From: Bog-375 sp049698695
Lineage (GTDB): Bacteria > Acidobacteriota > Terriglobia > Bryobacterales > Bryobacteraceae
NCBI GenBank assembly: GCA_049698695.1
Contig: JBAVYH010000092.1
Location: 1 to 64,000, forward strand
Length of the DNA: 64,000 nt
Direction: 5' to 3'
A program made the translations under genes and the position numbers. This document shows, in pieces, positions 1 to 9,544 of this stretch (positions are counted from its first letter, which is position 1; the number at the start of each line of letters is the position of its first letter). Under the pieces are notes generated by a model. It had not been told where the DNA came from and did not search any database. It saw only the letters and a program-made list of their open reading frames with translations.

Positions 1-2922
<2,922 letters not shown>

Positions 2923-2944
2923 GTGGCGTCGCGATCTTAGGGTC

Positions 2945-3056
2945 AGTCAGGAAATAATCAGCCCAATCGCCGGCAACCGCTCCCTCACGGTCGCGGCTCT
3001 GACCGCTCATCGGAGCCGCGACCGCAGGGAGCGGTGGGTAGCGTGATTACCTGACG
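2945..3056. repeat. Long imperfect inverted repeat (REP/MITE-like element)
   Basis: Between carB and the hemerythrin gene lies a large palindrome. The inner arms, 2976-2999 and 3013-3035, pair over about 22 positions with one bulge (accgctccct...cggtcgcggctc). Outer arms around 2946-2960 (gtcagg...ataatca) and 3044-3055 (tgattacctgac) pair as well. A degenerate single arm recurs at 26671-26694 with 20 of 24 matching bases. No coding potential is evident. It looks like a dispersed non-autonomous palindromic repeat. It could also act as a transcript-end hairpin for carB, although no T-run follows. Confidence 0.7.
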
Positions 3057-3073
3057 AGAGCTTATTACGGCGC

Positions 3074-3136
3074 TGTGGGGCAGGTTGGTAACCTGCACGC
3101 CGATTGTCAGTCGGTGCAGCCGGGCAACACCCGGCC
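3074..3136. repeat. Dispersed multi-hairpin repeat, copy A
   Basis: Starting at tgtggggcaggttggtaacc, this stretch folds into consecutive small hairpins: cagg/cctg around ttggtaa, then ccgat/gtcgg, then ccggg/cccgg. A second copy with the same layout begins at 49634. The two copies differ mainly at paired positions (cagG..Cctg here, cagC..Gctg there), so the hairpins are preserved. The rest of the 2923-3246 gap holds only these repeats and the promoter region of the next gene. Confidence 0.65.
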
Positions 3137-3246
3137 TGGCCATCCCGTGCTTGATTAGGCCTCCCAGCGCAGCCTCACGCGCTGACACCGTCAGTGGCCT
3201 GTACTCCTAAGAGTCCTGAAACTCCGAATTATTGTAAACTCAATGC

Positions 3247-3660
3247 ATGGGTTCATTTCATCGGAGAGGCGGCTACTCGATCTTCATTCCCGAGATCGAT
3301 GCCGAGCACAGGACGTTGTTCCGGCTGGCTGACGAATTGGCGACGGCCTTAGACGCGCACAAACGCTTGGCGCACAGCGAGCTTCTGCAGTCGCTCACCA
3401 CTCACATACAGCATCACTTCGCGCATGAAGAGCGCTTGATGCGGGCGAGCGCCTACAGCGCGCTGGTGTGGCATAAGCAGCAGCACGATGGGTCGCGCCG
3501 CCAGGTGAAGCGGTTTGTCAAACGCATCGAGCAAGGCGACCGCGAGGCTGGGGCCGAACTGCTCCAGTACCTGGGGGGCTGGCTCGAGGATCACGTGTTG
3601 GTGACCGACCGGATGATGGCCGCCCATCTGCGTAACTTCGAGCGCCGCCGCGCGGCGTAG
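3247..3660 (+). CDS. Bacteriohemerythrin-like protein
   Basis: This 137-residue single-domain protein belongs to the hemerythrin family, whose four-helix bundle binds O2 (or NO) at a di-iron site. The ligand pattern is present in order: H21 in DAEHRTLF, H57 and E61 in HHFAHEE, H76/H80 in WHKQQH, then H116 and D121 in DHVLVTD. No signal peptide or sensor domain is visible, so it is probably a soluble cytoplasmic oxygen carrier or store. A TAAACT -10-like hexamer ends six bases before the ATG, with no clear Shine-Dalgarno sequence, so the transcript may be leaderless. It is isolated between repeat-filled gaps and has no operon partners. Confidence 0.9.
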   Translation: MGSFHRRGGYSIFIPEIDAEHRTLFRLADELATALDAHKRLAHSELLQSLTTHIQHHFAHEERLMRASAYSALVWHKQQHDGSRRQVKRFVKRIEQGDREAGAELLQYLGGWLEDHVLVTDRMMAAHLRNFERRRAA

Positions 3661-3666
3661 CCCTTG

Positions 3667-3687
3667 TGGCGCAGGCCCCCGGCCTGC
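3667..3687. repeat. Short GC-rich hairpin repeat (copy 1)
   Basis: The 21-base palindrome beginning tggcgcaggcccccggcctg lies just after the hemerythrin stop. A near-identical copy, tggcgcaggtccccgacctg, lies at 40066-40086, where both arms changed together (c/g to t/a), keeping the pairing. It may act as a terminator-like hairpin, but no T-run follows. Confidence 0.5.
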
Positions 3688-3786
3688 AGGCGTCGGCAGG
3701 ACCGCCGCCGCTACAGCGCCCGGAGAGAAAATGCAGAAACTCCAGGCGTCGGGTTCAGCCCGGGGTTGGCAGGTCGGGGACCCGCC

Positions 3787-4524
3787 TCACTCCAGCTTCG
3801 TGGCGACAAAGAAGGTGCGCCCTTCGCCCAATTGTCCGGTCATGCCCAAGTCGCCGGCATCGTAGCATAACGGCTCGCCGAAGCCGGCCAGCGCGAGGGC
3901 GCGCGAAATCTCCGCGGGTGAATAGCAACGCTCCTCGATCGTCACATCCGAGCGCTGCCAAGCGGCTTCGAGCAGCCGGAGCATGGTGACGGTGATGCGC
4001 GCGATGCGCGAGCGGGAGTCGAAAGCGGCTCCCGTGATGGTGAGCAGGTGATCGGCACGCACCAGCGCAAAAGACTCGCCCCAGCGCGTGCTGTAAGCCT
4101 CCTCGAGAAGCATGTCGAACGCCAGCAGGCCGCCCGGGCGGAGGGCGGCGGCGATGTTCCGGAACGCGGCTTCGAGGGCCGCGGGCTCGAGCAGGTGGTT
4201 GAGCGAGTCGAAGGTGGAGACGGCGGCATCGCAGACGCCGGGCAGGTGGAAGCTCGCGGCATCGGCAACGAAGAATTCCGCCGCGGGCGCGTCGGCGCGA
4301 GCGTAGGCCAGCATTTCCCGGGAGATGTCGAGGCCGGTGACGCGGTGGCCGCGCGCGGTGAGCTGTGCCGCCAGGCTTCCGGTGCCGCAGCAGACGTCCA
4401 GAATGTGCGCAGCAGGCGGCAGGCGGTGCAGCCAAATGCGCTCCAGGATGGGGAACGCAACGCTGTGAAATTCCTCGCTCCAGTAACGGTTGTAAAACCA
4501 GGCGAAATCGTCGTAGCAGGCCAC
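3787..4524 (-). CDS. Class I SAM-dependent methyltransferase
   Basis: About 245 residues with a Rossmann-type methyltransferase domain. Motif I is ILDVCCGTGSLAAQL, followed by VTGLDIS for the SAM ribose-binding acidic residue and a LRPGGLLAFDM post-I/III region. The substrate cannot be inferred. I chose the GTG start at 4524 because AAGGGG lies ten bases upstream and the protein then starts MACYDDFAWFYNRYW, normal for this family. An ATG at 4566-4564 is also in frame but would overlap the start codon of the divergent cyclophilin gene. The gene is divergent from that neighbour and shares a roughly 40-bp intergenic space. Confidence 0.85.
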   Translation of the reverse strand: MACYDDFAWFYNRYWSEEFHSVAFPILERIWLHRLPPAAHILDVCCGTGSLAAQLTARGHRVTGLDISREMLAYARADAPAAEFFVADAASFHLPGVCDAAVSTFDSLNHLLEPAALEAAFRNIAAALRPGGLLAFDMLLEEAYSTRWGESFALVRADHLLTITGAAFDSRSRIARITVTMLRLLEAAWQRSDVTIEERCYSPAEISRALALAGFGEPLCYDAGDLGMTGQLGEGRTFFVATKLE

Positions 4525-4564
4525 GAGCCCCGAACCCCTTCCAGCATGGCATACTGAAGGTTCC

Positions 4565-5257
4565 ATGCGAATCACACTGTGGATTGCCCTGTCTGCGGCC
4601 AGCGCGGTGGCGTTGGCCGGATGCTCCTCGTCGAGCGAGACCAAGAAAGAACAGCCGAGTGCACAGGCGCCGGCGCAGCAGCCGCAAACGGAGGCCGCCG
4701 CGCCGCAAAAACAGGAAGCGCCGGCTTCGTTTCAGGTGCGAGCGCCCGCCGTTTTCCACGCCACCTTCGACACCACCAAGGGCCCGGTGGTGATCGAGGT
4801 CCGTCGCGATTGGGCGCCCATCGGCGCCGATCATTTCTATGAGCTGGTGAAGTCCGGCTATTTCGATGGCTGCCGCTTTTTCCGCGTGGTGCCGCACTTC
4901 ATCGTGCAATTCGGCATCGCCGGCGATCCCGCGGTGACGCGCAAGTGGAAGGAACCCGCGCTGGCCGACGATCCCGTGCTGCATCACAACCTGCGCGGCA
5001 CGCTGGTCTACGCCACGGCGGGGGCGAACACGCGCACCACGCAGTTGTTCATCAACCTGGTGGACAACACGCAGTCGCTCGACGGCCAGGGCTTCGCGCC
5101 ATTCGGCACGGTGATTTCGGGGATGGACGCGGTAGATGCCATTTACCCCGGTTACGGCGAAGCGCCCGAACAAGGCGCCATCGAAAGCCAGGGCAACGCG
5201 TATCTGCAGGGCCAATTCCCCAGGCTGGATTTCATCCGCAAGGCCACCATTCAGTGA
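4565..5257 (+). CDS. Peptidyl-prolyl cis-trans isomerase, cyclophilin type, lipoprotein
   Basis: The 230-residue protein starts with a lipoprotein signal peptide and lipobox (AVALAGCSSS), then a Q/A/P-rich linker to about residue 60. A cyclophilin domain follows, with FHATFDTTKGPVVIEV at its start, SGYFDGCRFFRVVPHFIVQFG for the core and the ARTTQLFINLVDN-like stretch NTRTTQLFINLVDN. It probably folds extracytoplasmic proteins at a membrane surface. The active-site arginine is present in CRFFRVV. AAGG lies six bases before the ATG. A separate candidate small RNA begins right after its stop, so the terminator at 5330-5366 may serve both. Confidence 0.92.
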   Translation: MRITLWIALSAASAVALAGCSSSSETKKEQPSAQAPAQQPQTEAAAPQKQEAPASFQVRAPAVFHATFDTTKGPVVIEVRRDWAPIGADHFYELVKSGYFDGCRFFRVVPHFIVQFGIAGDPAVTRKWKEPALADDPVLHHNLRGTLVYATAGANTRTTQLFINLVDNTQSLDGQGFAPFGTVISGMDAVDAIYPGYGEAPEQGAIESQGNAYLQGQFPRLDFIRKATIQ

Positions 5258-5263
5258 TATAGT
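5255..5263 (+). promoter_or_regulatory. Extended -10 promoter for candidate small RNA
   Basis: TGATATAGT reads as an extended -10 element (TGn TATAGT) that overlaps the stop codon of the cyclophilin gene. It would start transcription near 5269-5270, exactly at the base of the hairpin 5268-5290. No convincing -35 hexamer is seen, which is usual for extended -10 promoters. Confidence 0.5.
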
Positions 5264-5267
5264 AGTC

Positions 5268-5366
5268 GGTGCCCCGATTAGAAGGGGACCAAGAAGTTAC
5301 TAATACAGGGTCAAATTAGAACGACGCGGCCCGGCGGAGGCACACGCTTCCGCCGGGTTTATCGTT
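5268..5366 (+). ncRNA. Candidate small RNA of about 95 nt
   Basis: The 129-bp gap between two stop codons holds a compact transcription-unit-like layout: an extended -10 at 5255-5263, a 5' hairpin with stem ggt-cccc (5268-5275, one bulged G) pairing with ggggacc (5284-5290) around the loop gattagaa, a single-stranded AU-richer middle (5291-5322), and a strong terminator hairpin. Hfq is encoded in this window at 60254-60565, so an Hfq-binding sRNA is possible. It could instead be the structured 3' UTR of the cyclophilin mRNA. I do not recognise a named RNA family. Confidence 0.45.
5330..5366 (+). terminator. Rho-independent terminator
   Basis: The nine-base arms cccggcgga (5330-5338) and tccgccggg (5349-5357) pair perfectly around a ten-base loop, and tttatcgttt follows. 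It would end both the cyclophilin transcript and the candidate small RNA. Confidence 0.75.
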
Positions 5367-5386
5367 TGTGAGGCGGTGCGGCGGGA

Positions 5387-6325
5387 TCAACCGCCCGTGA
5401 CCTTCCTGTGGTACCCCACCTTCTCCAGAGTTTCCTTGGCCACCTCGGCCGTATTGGCGTGAATCGTCACCGTATCCTCCACGCTTTGCGCGTAGCCGCC
5501 GGCCAGCACGATGACGACCGGAACCCCTTCCTGTAGCGCCGACCAGATCACCAGCCGGTCGCGTTCCCGCAGGCCGTCGAGGGTCAGCGAGAGGCCGCCC
5601 AACTGGTCCCCGTAATATGGATCGGCCCCAGCGACGTAGACGATCAGCTCAGGCCGGAACATCTTCAGAGCCGGCCGGTAGCCACCGCCCAGGCGGTTCA
5701 GGTACTCGCCGTCGCCCACGCCATCGTCCAGGTTGATGTCCAGGTTGGAGGGCGGCTTATCGGCGGGATAGTTGTTGAACTGGTGAATCGAGAGCGTAAA
5801 CACCGAAGCATCATCGGCGAAGATCGCCGCAGTGCCGTTGCCCTGATGCACATCGCAATCCACCACCATGGCGCGTTCGATCAGTCCATCGCGCTGCGCG
5901 CGCCGCACGGCGACGGCGATATCGTTGATGGCGCAGAAGCCTTCGCCGTGATCCGGATAAGCGTGATGAAAGCCGCCGCCCACGTTGTAGCCGATGCCGT
6001 CTTCCAGTGCCAGCCGCGCCGCGAGTATGGAGCCGCCGGCTGCCAGCCAGAAACCCTCCACCAGGTAGCGGGAATAGGGAACTTCCAATTGCAGAATCTC
6101 CTGGTAGCTGAGGGTGGCGTTCGAGAGCTTGTCGATCCAGGCGCGGTCGTGCACCAGGAGCAGGTCCTCGACGGTGGCCGGCGCAGGAGCGACGAAATCC
6201 TCTTTCACCGCAAACCGCGTCCAGAGCATGCGGTCGTGCAGCCATTTGAATTTTTTCGAAGGGAAGACGTGTTCGCCGAAGTGAAAGTCGTAGTGTTCGT
6301 GATAGACCAGACGGAACGGCAGCAT
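5387..6325 (-). CDS. Histone-deacetylase-family (AcuC-like) deacetylase
   Basis: 312 residues covering one complete class I/II-type histone deacetylase fold. Key elements are GGGFHHAYPDHGEGFC (catalytic histidine pair and substrate-channel residues), VVDCDVHQGNG (zinc-binding aspartate and histidine) and the second zinc aspartate in AGADPYYGD. The late active-site tyrosine motif appears as LAGGYAQ, a phenylalanine-free variant typical of bacterial members. Bacterial AcuC removes acetyl groups from acetyl-CoA synthetase. Here the gene starts ten bases after the pta stop on the same strand, so a role in acetyl-phosphate/acetyl-CoA homeostasis is likely but inferred. A GGAGGG-like ribosome site precedes the ATG. 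Confidence 0.9.
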   Translation of the reverse strand: MLPFRLVYHEHYDFHFGEHVFPSKKFKWLHDRMLWTRFAVKEDFVAPAPATVEDLLLVHDRAWIDKLSNATLSYQEILQLEVPYSRYLVEGFWLAAGGSILAARLALEDGIGYNVGGGFHHAYPDHGEGFCAINDIAVAVRRAQRDGLIERAMVVDCDVHQGNGTAAIFADDASVFTLSIHQFNNYPADKPPSNLDINLDDGVGDGEYLNRLGGGYRPALKMFRPELIVYVAGADPYYGDQLGGLSLTLDGLRERDRLVIWSALQEGVPVVIVLAGGYAQSVEDTVTIHANTAEVAKETLEKVGYHRKVTGG

Positions 6326-6335
6326 GGCCGCCCCC

Positions 6336-7325
6336 CTATCGGGTACCCTCCGATTGCAGAGCCGTCACCACGGCCACGTTGAAGACATCTTCCGCCGAAC
6401 AGCCGCGCGAAAGGTCGTTGGCCGGCTTCGCCAGCCCTTGTAGAAACGGCCCGATGGCCATCGCCCCGCCGAGCCGCTCCACCAGCTTGTACCCGATATT
6501 GGCCGCCGCCAGGTTGGGAAACACCAGCGTGTTGGCGCGTCCGGCCACCGGCGAGCCGGGCGCCTTGGAGCGGCCGACGGCTTCGGAGACCGCGGCATCG
6601 GCCTGCAGCTCGCCATCTACGTTGAGGTCCGGCGCGCGCGCCTTGGTGATGCGCAGCGCCTCCACCACCTTGTCGACTTCCTCGCCCTTCCCGCTTCCCT
6701 TGGTGGAAAAGCTCAGCAACGCCACCCTCGGCTCCGTGTTCAGCAGCACGCGCGTTGTCTCCGCCGTGGCGATGGCGATGTCGGCCATTTGCCCCGCGTC
6801 CGGATCGATCACCACCGCGCAATCGGCGAAGGCCATCAGCCCATTGTGGCCGAGCGAGCGATCCTGCAGCGCCATGATGAAGACGCTCGAAACCAGCCGC
6901 GCCAGCGCATGCGGTCCCACGGCATGCAGCGCCGCCCGCACGGTTTCGGCAGTGCTATTCGCTGCGCCGCCCACGCTGCCATCGGCGTCTCCGGCCGCGA
7001 CCATCAGCGATGCGAAGTAGAGCGGGCGCCGCGCGATTTCCGCGGCTTCCACCTGGGTGATGCCCTTGGCGCGCCGCCGCTCATAGTAGATGGCGGCGTA
7101 GCGCGCCGCCGCCGGCGAGGCTGCCGGGTCCACGAACTCGACTCCTTCGAGGGCGTGGCCGGGCTTGGCGCCGACGAGCACGGGCCGCACCACACCTTCG
7201 CGCGCCAGCCGTGCCGCTGCCTCCAAAACTCGCGGGTCGCCGCCCTCGGGGAAGACAATCGTCTTTTTCAGTTTGCGGGCTCGCTCGATGAGCCCCGCCA
7301 TGAACACCCGCGCAGATTCAGGCAT
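6336..7325 (-). CDS. pta: Phosphate acetyltransferase
   Basis: About 329 residues, the short single-domain form of phosphotransacetylase, which interconverts acetyl-CoA and acetyl phosphate. The family signatures IVFPEGGDPRVLEAA near the N-terminus, LLSFSTKGSGKGEEVDKV in the middle and NTLVFPNLAAANIGYKLVERLGGA near the end are all present. I chose the ATG at 7325 because a TAATAC -10-like hexamer lies nine bases before it; a TTG at 7334 would directly abut that hexamer. The acuC-like deacetylase follows in the same operon. No acetate kinase gene is in the window, while acetyl-CoA synthetase is encoded at 26850-28781. Confidence 0.93.
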   Translation of the reverse strand: MPESARVFMAGLIERARKLKKTIVFPEGGDPRVLEAAARLAREGVVRPVLVGAKPGHALEGVEFVDPAASPAAARYAAIYYERRRAKGITQVEAAEIARRPLYFASLMVAAGDADGSVGGAANSTAETVRAALHAVGPHALARLVSSVFIMALQDRSLGHNGLMAFADCAVVIDPDAGQMADIAIATAETTRVLLNTEPRVALLSFSTKGSGKGEEVDKVVEALRITKARAPDLNVDGELQADAAVSEAVGRSKAPGSPVAGRANTLVFPNLAAANIGYKLVERLGGAMAIGPFLQGLAKPANDLSRGCSAEDVFNVAVVTALQSEGTR

Positions 7326-7334
7326 CGTCGCCAA

Positions 7335-7344
7335 GTATTAGAGT
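7335..7344. promoter_or_regulatory. Divergent overlapping -10 elements (pta / glycosyltransferase)
   Basis: On the minus strand TAATAC (7340-7335) lies nine bases ahead of the pta ATG. On the plus strand TAGAGT (7339-7344) lies seven bases ahead of a GTG at 7352. The two hexamers overlap, so transcription in the two directions may compete. Confidence 0.35.
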
Positions 7345-7351
7345 CTAACAG

Positions 7352-9361
7352 GTGGCAGGGCGACAGAGGCTGGCCGACAGCATCGCAACCATCGGATGCG
7401 CCGTTTCACCTGCGATGATGGTACCGGGTATGGCGTTCATTCTTCTGTTGCCGGCGACCTTCGCGGCGCTTTGGTGGGCGGCGGCTGCGGACGACGGCTG
7501 GCGGGACCGCTTTCTGCGCGCGGCGGTGGCATTCGGCTTGATGGTCGTGCTGGCGACGGAACTGCTCAGCGTGTTCGGCCTGTTGCGGCGGGGGCCGATG
7601 ATTGCTGCGTGGAGCGCGGCCTTGCTGGCAGCGCTCGCGCGGGGTTGGCGCAGCCGGCGCCCGGCGCCCTGGCGCGGCATGAAGCCGCCCGCTGACGCGG
7701 TGGTACTACTGGCGGTGGCCGGTTGCATGGCGATCGTCATCGCCACTGGTGTCACCGCAGCGTTCAGCCCGCCCAACAGCACCGACGCCATGGCGTACCA
7801 CTTGCCGCGCGTCGTCTATTGGGCCGAACAAGGCAGCCTTCGCTTCTTCCCCACGCCATATCTCACCCAAATCATGCTGCAGCCCATGGCCGAGTACTGG
7901 ATGCTCGATGGGTATCTGCTTTCGGGAGGTGATTGGTTCGTCAACTTCAGCCAGTGGTTCGCCGCGCTGGCTTGCATGGTGGGCGTTTCGGCGGTAGCGC
8001 GTTTATTGGGCGCGCGGGCCCGCGGCCAGGCCATCGCAGCGGTATTCAGCGCCACGCTGCCGGCGGGAATTCTGGCTGCCTCCGGCGCGAAGAACGATTA
8101 CGTGATGGCGATGTGGGCCGTGGCCGCGATTTACTTCGCGCTCCGGTGGGTGGAAAAACTCGCCCCACAACTCTTTCATATCAATGCGCTGTTTCTCGGA
8201 GTTGCCGTCGGCCTGGCGCTATTCACCAAGGCGACGGCGTACCTGTTCCTGCCATGGCCCCTCGCCGCTCTGTTGCTGCCCGCGGTGTGGCAGGCGCGCC
8301 GGCGGGCGGCTCCCCTGGCGATCGCGGCGATGGTTTGCGCGCTGGCGGTGAATCTGCCGCAATACCGGCGCAACTGGGAATTCAGCGGCTCAGCGCTGGG
8401 GTTTGACTCGGCGCAGGGCAACGGGCTTTTCCGCTGGCGCAACGAAACTTTCGGGTGGAAGCAGACGGTTTCCAATATGCTGCGGCACGCATCGGAACAG
8501 CTCGGCGCGCGTAGCAATCGCTGGAACCAGGGCGTCTACAATTTTGTGCTGGCGGCGCACCGCGACCTGGGCATCGATGTCAACGATCCGGCGACCACCA
8601 CGCACTGGAGCGTCTTCGAACCTCCGCGCAACGCCAACCACGAAACCAACGCACCCAACAAATGGCACCTCTTGCTGCTGGCGATTGTGGCCTGCGTTCT
8701 TGCGTGGCGTGCTTGCAGAGGGCGCGACCGGCACCGCGCCGTTTACGCGCTATCACTAGTGTGCGGCTTCATCGCGTTTTGCGCTTATCTCAAGTGGGCG
8801 CCGTTCGTGGCGCGCTATCAACTGCCGCTGTTCGTAATGGGCGCGCCAATGGCCGGCGTGGTGGAGGAGTTCGGCTGGCGGTGGCTGCGGCCGTGGATTC
8901 AGCTAGCGGTCTGCCTGTTCCTGCTGAGCGGCGCACGCCTTCCCGCGATCGAAAACTGGGTGCGTCCGTTGCGCGGTCCCAGGAGCGTGCTGCACGTTCC
9001 GCGCGACGATCAGTATTTTGCCGATATGACGCATTGGAACAACCGCGCCAGCTACTTCGCGGCGGCAAGCGCCCTCGAAGGCTCCGGATGCAGGACGATT
9101 GGGATCGACATCCACAATCTGCAACTGGAGTATCCGTTGCAGGCGCTGGTGCGCGAGGCGCGCCCCGATGCGCAGTTCGTGCACACCGGCGTCGGGAATG
9201 TTTCGCGCCGCTACGCGCCCTCGGTTGCCGGGGCGCCGTGCGCAATCGCGTGCCTGGATTGCCTGGGCGACGATGCACGGCTGAATCTATACCGCGCTTT
9301 TCCGACGCACGTGACCGCCGGCAAATTTGTGGTGCTGCTGCCGGCGCCGGCACACCCTTGA
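7352..9361 (+). CDS. Polytopic membrane glycosyltransferase (GT39/RgtA-like)
   Basis: About 640-669 residues with ten or more predicted hydrophobic segments. The first begins at MAFILLLPATFAALWW, and a cytosolic-face loop holds NSTDAMAYHLPRVVYW, the position of the acidic residue conserved in PMT/GT39-like and ArnT-like enzymes. The C-terminal 150 residues are a soluble region after the last membrane span. Such enzymes transfer sugars from polyprenyl-phosphate donors to extracytoplasmic acceptors; the substrate is unknown. The start is uncertain: GTG at 7352 fits a leaderless start seven bases after TAGAGT, while ATG at 7415 or 7430 sits nearer the first membrane helix. Confidence 0.75.
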   Translation: MAGRQRLADSIATIGCAVSPAMMVPGMAFILLLPATFAALWWAAAADDGWRDRFLRAAVAFGLMVVLATELLSVFGLLRRGPMIAAWSAALLAALARGWRSRRPAPWRGMKPPADAVVLLAVAGCMAIVIATGVTAAFSPPNSTDAMAYHLPRVVYWAEQGSLRFFPTPYLTQIMLQPMAEYWMLDGYLLSGGDWFVNFSQWFAALACMVGVSAVARLLGARARGQAIAAVFSATLPAGILAASGAKNDYVMAMWAVAAIYFALRWVEKLAPQLFHINALFLGVAVGLALFTKATAYLFLPWPLAALLLPAVWQARRRAAPLAIAAMVCALAVNLPQYRRNWEFSGSALGFDSAQGNGLFRWRNETFGWKQTVSNMLRHASEQLGARSNRWNQGVYNFVLAAHRDLGIDVNDPATTTHWSVFEPPRNANHETNAPNKWHLLLLAIVACVLAWRACRGRDRHRAVYALSLVCGFIAFCAYLKWAPFVARYQLPLFVMGAPMAGVVEEFGWRWLRPWIQLAVCLFLLSGARLPAIENWVRPLRGPRSVLHVPRDDQYFADMTHWNNRASYFAAASALEGSGCRTIGIDIHNLQLEYPLQALVREARPDAQFVHTGVGNVSRRYAPSVAGAPCAIACLDCLGDDARLNLYRAFPTHVTAGKFVVLLPAPAHP

Positions 9362-9378
9362 AGCTGCCTGCCGGGGCT

Positions 9379-9466
9379 GGTAGGACAGACCGTCGCCTTT
9401 CGTGGTCTGTCCTGCTGCGAACCACCGAGGCTTGACAGACGACAAATACCGATCGTCTGTCCTACC
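9379..9466. repeat. Double-hairpin inverted repeat
   Basis: The gap after the glycosyltransferase contains two consecutive hairpins, ggacagacc/ggtctgtcc and gacagacga/tcgtctgtc. The outer ends also match inversely (ggtaggacagac at 9379-9390 and gtctgtcctacc at 9455-9466). It is a compact palindromic element of 88 bp with no coding potential. Confidence 0.7.
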
Positions 9467-9544
9467 TTTGCGCAGCCAGGCGTCCGACCGCGCGCGGCTA
9501 TATAGTGGTGCTTCGTAAGAATCGGGCCTTGGAGTCCCGGCAAA

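Noticed and set aside
4564..4567. Shared CATG giving back-to-back start codons for the methyltransferase and cyclophilin genes
   Set aside because: The methyltransferase has a better GTG start at 4524 with AAGGGG upstream, leaving normal divergent spacing.
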